Assembly: GCF_025506275.1 (NCBI RefSeq)
Contig: NZ_QYCP01000094.1
Span: forward strand, 186,001-250,000
Length of the DNA: 64,000 bases
Direction of reading: 5' to 3'
Source: Brevibacterium permense
GTDB taxonomy: Bacteria > Actinomycetota > Actinomycetes > Actinomycetales > Brevibacteriaceae
The translations under genes and the position numbers were made by a program. Of this stretch, positions 8,448 through 17,638 are shown piece after piece. Each line of letters opens with the position of its first letter. The stretch's first letter is position 1. Under the pieces are notes generated by a model. It ran no database searches. It had not been told where the DNA came from and was given only the letters and a program-made list of their open reading frames with translations.

Positions 8448-9851
8448 ATGTCAGGTGACACACAGGCTGCCGAGGGGCTGGCCTATCAGAAAGGTCTGCG
8501 CAAGAGCGTGGTCGCCGGCTCCATCGGCGTTCTCGTCCACTGGTTCGACTGGGCCGTCTATGCCTATATGGCCACGACGATCGCGGCGATCTTCTTCCCC
8601 GAGGAGGACAGCACGGCAGGACTGCTCGCCACTTTCGCGGTCTTCGCCGTCTCCTTCCTCGTCCGGCCGATCGGCGCGGTCATCTTCGGCCGCCTCGGTG
8701 ACAAACTCGGACGCAAGCACACCCTGTCGCTGGTCATCCTCGCCATGGCCCTGTCTACGCTCGCACTCGGAGTGCTGCCGACCTACGGAACCATCGGTGT
8801 ACTCGCTCCGATCCTCCTCATCGTCACCCGCATCGTGCAGGGCCTGGCCGCCGGTGGCGAGTTCGGCAGCGCGGCGGCATTCCTCGGTGAGTTCTCACCG
8901 CCCAAGCGCCGAGGCTTCGGCTGCAGCTGGCTCGAGGTCGGTTCGCTGGCCGGGTTCCTGCTCGCCTCCTTCGTCGTCTTCCTCCTCAACCAGGCGCTGA
9001 CGCCCGACCAGGTGAGCGCATGGGGCTGGAGGATCCCGTTCCTCATCACCGTGCCCCTGGGCTTCATCGGCCTCTACATCCGTCGAAAGATCGAGGACAC
9101 CCCGGAGTTCTCGGCCCTGCAGAAGATGGAGACCGTCGCCGAGGCGCCCCTGCGCGAGGTGTTCAAGCGCAACCCCAAGCAGTTCCTCCAGACCTGCGGA
9201 ATGGAGACGTTCATGAACGTCACCTTCTACGTCGTCCTCGTCTACCTGCTCACCTATCAGGAGACCGCTGTCGGCATCGAACCCGGACGGGCAGCGCTGC
9301 TGTCGACCCTGGCCTCGGCACTCGGCCTCGTCGTCGTCCCGCTGGCCGGCCTCGCCTCGGACAGGTTCGGACGCAAGCCTGTGCTCATGACCGCGGCGAT
9401 CGCACTCACGGTGCTCTCGGTTCCGCTGTTCCTCCTCATGGGCGCCGACTACCCCTGGGCGTCGTTCGTCTCGACCTTCGGCCTGGCTTTCATCCTCGCG
9501 ATCATCCTCGGCACGCACGCCGCCACCGTCGTCGAGCTCTTCCCGACCCGCACGAGGCAGACGGGGCTGTCCATCGCCTATGCGCTGACCGCCGCACTCT
9601 TCGCTGGTACTGCGCCGTACATCCTCACCTGGCTCATCGACACCACCGGCAGCACACTGAGCCCCGGCTGGTTCCTCGCCGTCGTCGGCGTCATCGGCAT
9701 CGTCACCGTCGCCTCGCTGCCCGAGACCCGTGGCATCGACCTGCTGCGCTCCGACGACCTAGAGGAGTCATCGGCAACTCCGGTCGCCGAGGCGGCCGCC
9801 CCGACAGATACACCCACAGCGCCCACGGTGGACCCGACCGGCGACCTCTGA
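8448..9851 (+). CDS. MFS transporter, metabolite:H+ symporter (MHS) type
   Basis: A 467-residue major-facilitator protein with about twelve membrane segments. The sequence VHWFDWAVYAYMATTIAAIFFP near the start and RPIGAVIFGRLGDKLGRK in the first cytoplasmic loop are hallmarks of the MHS group, which takes up organic acids and betaine-like solutes with protons. An AAAGGAGG ribosome site precedes the ATG. It lies in the RidA operon between the amidohydrolase and the aldehyde dehydrogenase, so it is the probable importer of that pathway's substrate. The C-terminal 35 residues form a Thr/Ala/Pro-rich hydrophilic tail. Confidence 0.88.
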   Translation: MSGDTQAAEGLAYQKGLRKSVVAGSIGVLVHWFDWAVYAYMATTIAAIFFPEEDSTAGLLATFAVFAVSFLVRPIGAVIFGRLGDKLGRKHTLSLVILAMALSTLALGVLPTYGTIGVLAPILLIVTRIVQGLAAGGEFGSAAAFLGEFSPPKRRGFGCSWLEVGSLAGFLLASFVVFLLNQALTPDQVSAWGWRIPFLITVPLGFIGLYIRRKIEDTPEFSALQKMETVAEAPLREVFKRNPKQFLQTCGMETFMNVTFYVVLVYLLTYQETAVGIEPGRAALLSTLASALGLVVVPLAGLASDRFGRKPVLMTAAIALTVLSVPLFLLMGADYPWASFVSTFGLAFILAIILGTHAATVVELFPTRTRQTGLSIAYALTAALFAGTAPYILTWLIDTTGSTLSPGWFLAVVGVIGIVTVASLPETRGIDLLRSDDLEESSATPVAEAAAPTDTPTAPTVDPTGDL

Positions 9852-9920
9852 CCCACTGACCACCGCTTCCCGTCCGCCGACCATCGGCGGGCCCTCGTCA
9901 CATCCCGAAGGAGACCCTCC

Positions 9921-11441
9921 ATGACCGCGACTCTGACCGACACCTCGACCCGGCCGGCGACCCTGACCGAGTGGCGGGCCGCAGCAGCGGCTCTGACCAT
10001 CGACGGACGCCCCGTCATCGACGGGCGACGTGTCGACGCCCGCTCGGGGCAGACCTATGCGAAGACGAACCCTGCCACCGGTGAGGTGATCTCGCAGCTC
10101 CACCTCGGTGACGGATCCGATATCGATGCGGCCGTGGCGAGCGCTCGCACCGCCTTCGACGCCGGCGAGTGGTCGCGCGCCTCGGCAACGCATCGGCGTG
10201 AGGTGCTGCTGCGCCTGGCCGAGCTCATCGAAGCGCGATCGGACGAATTCGCCCTCCTCGACACGCTCGACATGGGCAAGCCGATCGGCGAGTCCTCAAC
10301 GATCGATGCTCCGGGGGCCGCGGCCCTGTTCCGCTTCTACGGGGAGGCGATCGAGAAGCTCAGTGACGAGATCCCCGTGACACCTGCCGGGTCGACGGCG
10401 CTCGTCACGCGCGAACCGCTGGGTGTCATCGGCGTCATCGTGCCGTGGAACTATCCGCTGGAGATCGCGACGTGGAAGATCGCGCCCGCGCTGGCGGCCG
10501 GCAATGCGCTGGTCGTCAAACCGCCGGTCGAGGCCTCGCATTCGGTCCTGCTGCTGGCCGAGATCGCTGCCGAGGCGGGGCTGCCTGCGGGCATCCTCAA
10601 CGTCGTTCCCGGTCGCGGCTCCGTAGTCGGATCCGCGCTCGGTCGGCACATGGATGTCGACATGCTCGGCTTCACCGGGTCCACCGAGGTCGCCAAGCAG
10701 CTGCAGGTCTACGCCGGTGAGTCGAACATGAAGCGCCTCGCTCTCGAGGCCGGGGGCAAGAGCGCGAACGTCATCTTCGCCGACACCGATGACCTCGCTG
10801 CTGCGGCCCGGAAGGCGGCGTTCGGCATCTTCTACAACCAGGGCGAGGTCTGCTCGGCTACCTCACGGATCTTCGTCGAACGCCCCGTGTACGAGGAGTT
10901 CGTCCATCTGCTCGAACACGCGGCGGAGGACTTCCAGCCCGGAGATCCGCTCGATCCCGACAGCGCGATCGGCTGCCTCGTGTCCGAGAAGCACGCCGAT
11001 GAGGTCTGGGAATGCATCGAAGAGGCCCGCGCGGACGGAACCGTCGTCCAGGGCGGCAACCGCCCGGCGATCAACGGACGACGCACTTTCGTCGAGCCGA
11101 CGATCATCACGGACCTGCCTGACGATCACCGTCTGCACAGCCACGAGATCTTCGGACCGGTCGCCCTCGTCACCCCCTTCGACACCGAGGAAGAGGCGAT
11201 CGCCAAGGCGAATGAGACGCCGTACGGTCTGGCCGCGGCCCTGTGGACGGGAAGCATGGCCCGGGCCCATAGAGTCTCAGCGCGCCTGGTCGCCGGCACC
11301 GTGTCGGTCAACACCGTCGACGCACTGGGCTTCACCACGCCCTTCGGCGGGTTCAAGCAGTCCGGCTTCGGCCGCGACCTGTCCGTCCACGCCCTAGAGA
11401 ACTACTCGGACTTCAAGACGACCTGGCTGCAATGGGGGTGA
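9921..11441 (+). CDS. aldehyde dehydrogenase family protein
   Basis: A 506-residue NAD(P)-dependent aldehyde dehydrogenase. The nucleotide-binding PWNYPLEIATWKIAPALAAG segment, the catalytic base Glu276 (LEAGGKSAN) and nucleophile Cys311 (GEVCSA) are all in place. The C-terminal FGRDLSVHALENYSDFKT region resembles gamma-glutamyl-aminobutyraldehyde/betaine-aldehyde types. Its ATG is preceded by GAAGGAGA. It is the last gene of the RidA operon and would oxidise an aldehyde produced by that pathway to an acid. The 210 bases after it hold only a weak six-base hairpin (11453-11467). Confidence 0.9.
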   Translation: MTATLTDTSTRPATLTEWRAAAAALTIDGRPVIDGRRVDARSGQTYAKTNPATGEVISQLHLGDGSDIDAAVASARTAFDAGEWSRASATHRREVLLRLAELIEARSDEFALLDTLDMGKPIGESSTIDAPGAAALFRFYGEAIEKLSDEIPVTPAGSTALVTREPLGVIGVIVPWNYPLEIATWKIAPALAAGNALVVKPPVEASHSVLLLAEIAAEAGLPAGILNVVPGRGSVVGSALGRHMDVDMLGFTGSTEVAKQLQVYAGESNMKRLALEAGGKSANVIFADTDDLAAAARKAAFGIFYNQGEVCSATSRIFVERPVYEEFVHLLEHAAEDFQPGDPLDPDSAIGCLVSEKHADEVWECIEEARADGTVVQGGNRPAINGRRTFVEPTIITDLPDDHRLHSHEIFGPVALVTPFDTEEEAIAKANETPYGLAAALWTGSMARAHRVSARLVAGTVSVNTVDALGFTTPFGGFKQSGFGRDLSVHALENYSDFKTTWLQWG

Positions 11442-11651
11442 GCGGGCCCACCGCTCCAGGCTGGAGCCCGGGTGTGATCCGATCTTCGGGTCAGCTTCTG
11501 GTATCGAGCAGAGTCAAACCCCACGCCTCATTACCCAGCGTGTTCCGCTGAAGAGTCCTCGCATCTCGCCGACCATGGCTGGTCGGTCAGGCCGCATCCC
11601 GTCGCGTCGGGGAATCGGCCAACCGACCGACTCTGCCACGCGGCTCGCGAG

Positions 11652-12281
11652 TCAGCTCTGTGATCCGTCGACTCGCCCCAATCCCTTGAGCAGGATGTCG
11701 CCGAGCTCTGAGAATGCCTGGCCCGCCCCGAGCCCTGTGTCCTCGGGCAGGCGACCGGAGTGGATGCCTTCGATCGCCCAGCCGATGAGGTGACCGGCGA
11801 AGTTCGTGTTGATATCCCGGAAGTGTCCGCTTTCGACGCCGTGCTGGATGAGGGACTGAACGCGCCTGGCGGCGGCGGCGGAGTTGACGGTGTAGACCTC
11901 GGCGGTGGGTCCGAAGGACACCATATCCCGGTAGAACGCGGGCGACTGCTCCGACATCGCTGCACCGACACCTTTCAGGTAGGCCGAGATCCGCAGACCG
12001 GGATCGTCGATGCCGGAGATGGATTCTTCGATCCTCGTTGTGGCGAGGCGGAAGAAGCGTTTGGTGACTGCGACGACCAGTTGTTCCTTCGTGGGCGCTA
12101 CGGAATAGATCGTCGATTTCGAGCAGTGCAGGCGACGGGTCAACTCGTCGACACTGATGGTGGTGAAGCCCTCTGACAGGAATTCGCTGCTGATCTGTTC
12201 CAGCAATGACTCCCTGCGCCCCTCGTCGACCTTTCGCCGACGAGGTGTGCGAAGAGCAGGTGCTGTACGGCTGGAACTCAT
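11652..12281 (-). CDS. TetR/AcrR-family regulator
   Basis: A 209-residue protein with an N-terminal TetR helix-turn-helix (LLEQISSEFLSEGFTTISVDEL then LHCSKSTIYSVAPTKEQLV, residues about 28-72) and a helical ligand-binding C-terminal domain. It is divergent from the acyl-CoA ligase operon across a 139-base intergenic region, so it most likely represses that operon in response to an acyl-CoA or free acid. That is inferred from position. A short near-palindrome at 12394-12407 is a candidate operator. Confidence 0.9.
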   Translation of the reverse strand: MSSSRTAPALRTPRRRKVDEGRRESLLEQISSEFLSEGFTTISVDELTRRLHCSKSTIYSVAPTKEQLVVAVTKRFFRLATTRIEESISGIDDPGLRISAYLKGVGAAMSEQSPAFYRDMVSFGPTAEVYTVNSAAAARRVQSLIQHGVESGHFRDINTNFAGHLIGWAIEGIHSGRLPEDTGLGAGQAFSELGDILLKGLGRVDGSQS

Positions 12282-12350
12282 TTTCTCAGTATCACATACC
12301 GCCGGTGCGACGTTTCCGAGCGACGTGATTGATCCATTCGGACATACGTA

Positions 12351-12379
12351 TTGACCGTCGCATCCTGTTTGGGTACGTT
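12351..12379 (+). promoter_or_regulatory. predicted promoter of the acyl-CoA ligase operon
   Basis: TTGACC at 12351-12356 and TACGTT at 12374-12379 are spaced by 17 bases, close to the main sigma-factor consensus. The expected transcription start (about 12386) leaves a leader of roughly 35 bases to the GTG at 12421. Prediction is from sequence only. Confidence 0.5.
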
Positions 12380-12393
12380 ACAACTATTAATCG

Positions 12394-12407
12394 TACTCTA
12401 AACAGTA
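12394..12407. promoter_or_regulatory. candidate TetR operator
   Basis: TACTCT, AA, ACAGTA forms a near-palindrome with five of six arm positions matching. It lies just downstream of the predicted transcription start of the ligase operon and upstream of its ribosome site, a usual place for a TetR repressor. Arms are short, so this is a weak call. Confidence 0.3.
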
Positions 12408-12420
12408 TCTAGGAGTGGTT

Positions 12421-14028
12421 GTGGTTACCGAAGCTGCTGACCTCAATGTCCGAGTGCAGGAGATCTGCACTGAGTTCAAGGATCCGAGTCTCACCGTTGC
12501 CGAACAGCTGTGCGACAGACATGACGCCGACGCTGTGGCCTTCACGTTCATCGATTCTGCGCTGGGCGGCACAGACGTCACCTTCGGCGAGCTTGCCGAC
12601 AGGTCGCGCCGAATCGCCGGCGTGCTCGCTGCCGAAGGAGTCGGGCCGGGCAGCCGCGTGGCATCGTTGATGAGCAAGGGGGCCGATCTGCCGGCGCTGA
12701 TGCTCGGGATCTGGCGGCTCGGCGCGGTGTACGTTCCTCTATTCACCGCGTTCGCCGCCGATGCTGTCACTGATCGTCTGGAACGCTCGGAAACGGCAGT
12801 GGTCGTGACCGACGCCAAATGGCGCGATAAGCTCACCGACGGACCGTGGTCTGTGCTCGTCGCAGGCGCTGAGGCCGACGGCGAGGAGTCTTTGGAGCAT
12901 CGACTCGATGGCGCTCAGCCTGTTGAGGGCGACACGCCAACGGGTCCAGATGTTCCGCTGGTACATATGTTCACCTCCGGCACGACAGGCAAACCCAAGG
13001 CTGTCATTCACCCCAAGTCCTATATCGCCGGGTGGCAGGGGTATCTTGAGTTCGCACTCGGTGTCACGAGCGGCGAAGATGTCTTCTGGTGCGGAGCCGA
13101 CCCCGGTTGGGCATACGGCCTGTATACGGCGATCATCGGGCCGATGGTGGCGGGACATCGAAGTCTGCTGACCATCGGCGCCTTCACACCCGAAGCGACG
13201 TGGGATGTCTTGGAGAAGTTCGAGGTCACTGACTTCGCGTCGGCTCCGACGGCGCTGCGGGCGATGCGCAACAGCGACGCCGCGCGGCCCCTGCCGCATC
13301 TGCGCAGGCTCTCCAGCGCAGGTGAACCCCTGACACCGGATGTGCTGGAGTGGACCGAATCCATCGGTGTGACCGTGCATGATCATTTCGGGCAGACGGA
13401 GATCGGCATGAGCGTCGGATTCCCCCATCACTCGGCGATCGAGATCGCCCCAGAACCGAAATCGACAGGGATCAGTTTCCCCGGATGGACGATGACAGTC
13501 CTCGACCTCGCCCACAATAGTCCTGCAGAGGTGGACGAGATCGGCCGATTGGCCCTCGAGGTCGATTCCAGCCCGTTCTTCACGTTCACCGGCTACGGCA
13601 CCGACAGAGACTTCAGATCCGACAGGTTCACCGACGATGGTGCTCACTACCTCACCGGCGATCTGGCTCGTGTCGACGAGGCGGGAATCTTCCACTTCTC
13701 CTCGCGCGATGACGATGTCATCCTCATGGCTGGCTACCGCATCGGACCGTTCGAGATCGAATCCACACTGCTGGCACATCCCGCAGTCGTGGAAGCCGCT
13801 GTTGTGGCAGCGCCCGATGAGATGCGCGGAGAGATCGCCCACGCGTTCATCGTCGTCGAGGACCCCACTTCGACCGAGGGCCTGGAGGCAGAACTGCAGC
13901 AGTGGGTGAAAGACAACTACGCCGCGCACGCCTATCCGCGCCGAATCGACTTCGTTGACGAACTGCCCAAAACCCCCAGCGGCAAGGTCCAGCGCGCCGT
14001 GCTGCGCAAGAATCTTGCCACCAGCTGA
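12421..14028 (+). CDS. AMP-binding acyl-CoA synthetase (acetyl/medium-chain type)
   Basis: A 535-residue ANL-superfamily ligase that activates a carboxylic acid to its CoA thioester through an acyl-AMP. The P-loop MFTSGTTGKPKAVIH, the HDHFGQTEIG motif, the TGDLARVDEAG core motif with the GYRIGPFEIES hinge and the terminal TPSGKVQRAVLR with the catalytic Lys are all visible. The start is taken at GTG 12421 because AGGAG at 12411-12415 is then five bases away; a GTG six bases earlier would overlap the ribosome site. It is first in an operon with an enoyl-CoA hydratase and an SDR, and is probably controlled by the divergent TetR. Confidence 0.9.
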   Translation: MVTEAADLNVRVQEICTEFKDPSLTVAEQLCDRHDADAVAFTFIDSALGGTDVTFGELADRSRRIAGVLAAEGVGPGSRVASLMSKGADLPALMLGIWRLGAVYVPLFTAFAADAVTDRLERSETAVVVTDAKWRDKLTDGPWSVLVAGAEADGEESLEHRLDGAQPVEGDTPTGPDVPLVHMFTSGTTGKPKAVIHPKSYIAGWQGYLEFALGVTSGEDVFWCGADPGWAYGLYTAIIGPMVAGHRSLLTIGAFTPEATWDVLEKFEVTDFASAPTALRAMRNSDAARPLPHLRRLSSAGEPLTPDVLEWTESIGVTVHDHFGQTEIGMSVGFPHHSAIEIAPEPKSTGISFPGWTMTVLDLAHNSPAEVDEIGRLALEVDSSPFFTFTGYGTDRDFRSDRFTDDGAHYLTGDLARVDEAGIFHFSSRDDDVILMAGYRIGPFEIESTLLAHPAVVEAAVVAAPDEMRGEIAHAFIVVEDPTSTEGLEAELQQWVKDNYAAHAYPRRIDFVDELPKTPSGKVQRAVLRKNLATS

Positions 14029-14051
14029 TGACAAGCAGAAGGATCACAGCA

Positions 14052-14906
14052 TTGAACGATGAGGACCAGAGCATAGCCACGAGGGGTTCCGATGACGAGG
14101 TGCTGCTCGTCGAGGGACACGGAGACACCGAGGTCTGGCGGTTCAACCGGCCGGCGGCCCGCAATGCGCTGAACCCCGATCTGGTTGCCCGACTGCGCGC
14201 CGAGCTCGAACGCACCAAAGCGTCGGGCATCCGAGCGGTCGTCCTCGCCGGCAATGGACAGAGCTTCTGCACCGGCGCCGACTTGAAATACCTTATTGAC
14301 TGCGCCGAGTCGGGTGCCGATCCGCGACCGTTCCTGCAGTCCATCTGCGATCTCACTGTCGAGATGGAACATTCTCCGATCGTGTTCTTCGCAGCCGTGC
14401 ACGGACATGCGGTTGCCGGTGGATTCGAATTGGCCCTGGCTGCCGACGTCGTCATCGCTGCGGAGGGGACGCTGATCGGTGACGGGCATGTGAAGAACAA
14501 CCTCGTCCCCGGCGGCGGTTCGAGCGTGCGAATCGTCAGCAAGCTCGGGGCCGGTCACGCGAGATGGCTGGCATTGAGCGGGCAGCTCATCGACGCTGCC
14601 GAATTGCGGTCGACAGGGTGGGTGCACGAAATCGCAGCTGCGCACGTAGACGGGGATCATTCGGACCCCCTCGTGGATTCTCCGACAGCTGTGGTCGACC
14701 GCGCATTGGAACTCGCCGAGGTGGTCAATGCAGTTTCACTGGACGCGCGCACCCGGTTCAAAGCACGTCTCGTCGGAGACAGGGCTGTCACTGAGGCCGC
14801 GTTGAGCGCGGAGCTCGATAAGTTCGACGAGCATTGGCGCAGCAGCGATGTCATCGCTGATCTGCGCGCATTCTTCAACTCACGGAAACAGAGGACCCAA
14901 TCATGA
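14052..14906 (+). CDS. enoyl-CoA hydratase/isomerase family protein
   Basis: A crotonase-superfamily protein of about 284 residues: RPAARNALNPDL, the GQSFCTGADLKYL oxyanion-hole motif and HGHAVAGGFELALAADVVIA are present. The start is uncertain. TTG at 14052 has AAGGA eight bases upstream and is preferred here; an ATG at 14028, overlapping the ligase stop, would add eight residues but lacks a ribosome site. The gene overlaps the following SDR by four bases. Together with the upstream ligase it could hydrate an enoyl-CoA formed from the activated acid. Confidence 0.85.
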   Translation: MNDEDQSIATRGSDDEVLLVEGHGDTEVWRFNRPAARNALNPDLVARLRAELERTKASGIRAVVLAGNGQSFCTGADLKYLIDCAESGADPRPFLQSICDLTVEMEHSPIVFFAAVHGHAVAGGFELALAADVVIAAEGTLIGDGHVKNNLVPGGGSSVRIVSKLGAGHARWLALSGQLIDAAELRSTGWVHEIAAAHVDGDHSDPLVDSPTAVVDRALELAEVVNAVSLDARTRFKARLVGDRAVTEAALSAELDKFDEHWRSSDVIADLRAFFNSRKQRTQS

Positions 14907-15661
14907 GTAATCGATACGAAGGACAAAGCGTCCTGGTCACCGGAGGAGCCCAAGGGCTCGGCTTGGCCATGGCACACCGATTCGCTGCCGAAGGCGCCAG
15001 AGTTCATATCGCCGATGTCGATCCGAAGACTTTGGCGAAGCTGGAAGAAGCACCGATCAATGGGACCGGTCAGTTCATCGCCCATCAGGTTGATGTCAGC
15101 GACTCGACAGCGGTCGATGAATGGGTCAATGGGGTTGCTGCGGCTGATGGGCGCATCGATGTGCTGGTCAACAATGCCGGAATCATCCGCGACAACAGAG
15201 TCGAAAAGATCGACGATGCCGATTGGGACGCGGTGATCTCGGTGAACCTCACGGCCTCGTTCTACGGGGTACGTGCCGTGATGCCTCATATGAAGGAACG
15301 CGAGTACGGGCGGATCGTCTCGTTTTCCTCGATGAGCTGGCGGGGGAACTTCGGACAGGCGAACTATGTCGCCGCCAAGGCGGGCATCGTGGGTCTGACC
15401 CGAACGATCGCCTTGGAGGGCGCACGCAAGGGAATTACGGCGAATGCGATCGCGCCGGGTCTGATCGAGACTCCGATGCTGGCCTCGATGAACGCTCCGG
15501 CCAGGGAGAAGCTGATCGGCAAAGTGCCGCTGGGACATTCAGGCGATCCGAGCGACATCGCAGAAGCGGCTGCGTTCTTAGCCTCACCCGAGGCCCGGTA
15601 TATCACCGGAGTCGTCCTCGATGTGGACGGCGGCCTGGGGATCGGTTCGTCGATTCGATAG
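14903..15661 (+). CDS. SDR family oxidoreductase (3-oxoacyl reductase type)
   Basis: A 252-residue short-chain dehydrogenase with the cofactor motif TGGAQGLG at the N-terminus, the NNAGIIRDN motif, and a Ser/Tyr/Lys triad in SFSSMSWRGNFGQANYVAAKAG. The Asp in IADVD after the second strand favours NAD(H). It resembles FabG and hydroxyacyl-CoA dehydrogenases. It starts on ATGA overlapping the enoyl-CoA hydratase and ends the operon. Oxidation of the 3-hydroxyacyl-CoA made by its neighbour is the simplest role. Confidence 0.9.
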   Translation: MSNRYEGQSVLVTGGAQGLGLAMAHRFAAEGARVHIADVDPKTLAKLEEAPINGTGQFIAHQVDVSDSTAVDEWVNGVAAADGRIDVLVNNAGIIRDNRVEKIDDADWDAVISVNLTASFYGVRAVMPHMKEREYGRIVSFSSMSWRGNFGQANYVAAKAGIVGLTRTIALEGARKGITANAIAPGLIETPMLASMNAPAREKLIGKVPLGHSGDPSDIAEAAAFLASPEARYITGVVLDVDGGLGIGSSIR

Positions 15662-15725
15662 GCCACGCAGATCCGAACAGCACAATCGGACGGCAGGATG
15701 AAGAGTTCTCCATGAGGAGGGGCTA

Positions 15726-15978
15726 GTGATGAAGATGAACCATGCGGTCACCTTCGTTTGTGGGCATTGGCGAGACGAAGCCATCGAGACGCTCCCCACC
15801 CACCTCGGCGAGGAAAATATGCGCCGAGCCGAGCTTCCTCTACGACAAGCCCCGCTGGGAACGACGGTACGGCTGGGCGTGGGACATCGACCTCAACCGA
15901 ATTCTCAACTCCAGTGAGATCTCTGAACTGCGAGTTCTGGGAAAGAACACCCAGCGCCTCACTCCCTGCGGTGGGTGA
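15726..15978 (+). pseudogene. DUF2891 gene remnant (truncated, frameshifted)
   Basis: Two overlapping frames together match residues of about 90-145 of the intact DUF2891 protein at 30209-31249. The first frame gives HWRDEAIETLPTHLGEENM; the second continues with AEPSFLYDKPRWERRYGWAW and then DIDLNRILNSSEISELR, ending near NTQRL. The switch lies at about 15819-15822, where two bases are missing relative to the intact gene. Both ends of the gene are lost; the homology stops exactly where the convergent amidohydrolase gene ends (15959). A good ribosome site (GAGGAGG) stands before the ATG. It is a paralogue-like fragment, not a recent copy, as the DNA is clearly diverged. Confidence 0.8.
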
Positions 15979-17638
15979 CGACGCCGTCCGACACCGTGAG
16001 GAGCACCTGGCCGGCCCCCAGCGTCTCGGCGTCCACCGTGAGCGGATCCACGTCGAGTACCACGACGCTCGCCGGCTGACCGACTGCGAGGAATCCTCCC
16101 GACTCACCGATCGCGGCTTGCGGCCCTGTCGTGTACCCGGCGAGTGCTTCGACGGCGGTGATCGCCTGCTCTGGCAGCACGGGCACAACGCTCGGCTCCT
16201 CGACCGGCCGCCGCAGTTGGGCGTCGGCCATGATCGGCAGCACCGGGAACGGTGCGACCGGGTAGTCCGAGCCGAGGGCCAACACGGCCCCCGAGTCGAT
16301 GACGTCGCGGATGCACCAGGCCCGTGCGGCACGGGTCTGCCCGAGGCGTATCGACCAGTCGTCGCTGCCGTCGGCCTTCGTGTAGTGGGTGCAGTGCGTC
16401 GGCTGCATGCTCGCGGCGATACCGGCACGGCCGATCAGCTCAATGACGTCCTTCGGCACGGATTCGATGTGCTCGATCCGGTGCTGCGCGCCCGTGGCCG
16501 GCAAGCCGGCCAGAGTCTCGGCGACCTCACGAATGCCACGTTCTCCGATCGCATGCGTGGCGGTGGGTACGCCGGCGGCGTTGAACTTGCGCACCCGCGC
16601 CGCGTAGTCCTCGATTCTGCCCCAGACAGACTCGGTGCTCTCGCCTTTGGTGTCAGGCGTCTCGAGCCAGGCGGTTCCTCCCTCGACAGTTCCGTCGATG
16701 AAGAACTTCACTCCCCCGACCCGCCAACGCCGGCCGTGCAGAGACTGCTTGGTCACAAGCTCGTCGCATTCCTGATCGCTCATCGCCGGAGTGCACCACG
16801 GTGAGATCCGCAGCTTCACGGGCAGCGGGGCATTCGCCTCGGCGGCGGTGAGCAGTTCGGGGATCTCCGGGTCGTTCATGTCCATAACGTGGACCTCGCC
16901 GATGCCCTGGGCGGCCATCGCTTCGAGCAGTCCGCGCAGGGCCGCGACCCGTTCATCCAAGCTCTGCACCGGTAAGACTGCCTGGACCTCGGCCATCGCC
17001 TCGAATTCGAGCAAATGCCCGGTGGGGGCACCTTCGGCATCGACGACGATGGTCGAGCCGCTGTCCCAGGACCGTGCGCCGCTGATCCTCGCCGAACGCA
17101 ATGCGGCCGGCGAGGCGATCGCGGAGTGGGCGTCGAACATGGTCACATAGGCTTTTCGGTCGTCGCCGAGTGCCGAGCGCAGGACCTCGTTCGTAATGGC
17201 GCCGTCTGTGAAGTGGTTCGGATCGAGTCCCCACCCGAGAACCCAGTCCCCGCCCTCGGAGTCGACACGCTCTGCTTCGGCCACGAGCGCATCGGCAACG
17301 TCCTTGAGGCTGCGGGTGCTCGAGAGATCGGCGCCGCGAGCTGTCGACAGGCTCATGATCGGATGGGCATGAGCGTCAGTGAAGGCCGGTACGATCGTGC
17401 CGTCGAGATCGATGATCTCCGTAGCCGAGGTGGCAGTCGCGTCTATCTCGGAAGCCGGCCCGAGTCCGATGATCATCCCGTCACTCACGGCGATCGCCAC
17501 GGGCCCTGCACCATTCCCTATGCCCGGGTGCGAGGATTCGGCGTCACCTCCGGCCGGGAGATTCACTTCGGCAGGGCCCATGGTGCGGATGGCTTGAGCG
17601 CGGATAATGAGTTCGGGTGATGGTCTGAAAGTGCTCAT
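15959..17638 (-). CDS. YtcJ-like amidohydrolase family 3 metal hydrolase (copy 1)
   Basis: A 559-residue TIM-barrel metal hydrolase of the amidohydrolase_3 (YtcJ) group. Metal-site features are DAHAHPIMS near the N-terminus, VKFFIDGTVEGG, ATHAIGERG, HRIEHIES and the late GSDYPV Asp. The family hydrolyses amide or cyclic amide bonds, mostly with unknown substrates. The start at 17638 overlaps the stop of the APC permease (ATGA); the much longer open frame upstream is the shadow of the permease. The two genes form one minus-strand operon, so the permease probably imports the enzyme's substrate. Two similar enzymes occur at 26700 and 32824. Confidence 0.88.
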   Translation of the reverse strand: MSTFRPSPELIIRAQAIRTMGPAEVNLPAGGDAESSHPGIGNGAGPVAIAVSDGMIIGLGPASEIDATATSATEIIDLDGTIVPAFTDAHAHPIMSLSTARGADLSSTRSLKDVADALVAEAERVDSEGGDWVLGWGLDPNHFTDGAITNEVLRSALGDDRKAYVTMFDAHSAIASPAALRSARISGARSWDSGSTIVVDAEGAPTGHLLEFEAMAEVQAVLPVQSLDERVAALRGLLEAMAAQGIGEVHVMDMNDPEIPELLTAAEANAPLPVKLRISPWCTPAMSDQECDELVTKQSLHGRRWRVGGVKFFIDGTVEGGTAWLETPDTKGESTESVWGRIEDYAARVRKFNAAGVPTATHAIGERGIREVAETLAGLPATGAQHRIEHIESVPKDVIELIGRAGIAASMQPTHCTHYTKADGSDDWSIRLGQTRAARAWCIRDVIDSGAVLALGSDYPVAPFPVLPIMADAQLRRPVEEPSVVPVLPEQAITAVEALAGYTTGPQAAIGESGGFLAVGQPASVVVLDVDPLTVDAETLGAGQVLLTVSDGVVTHRRE

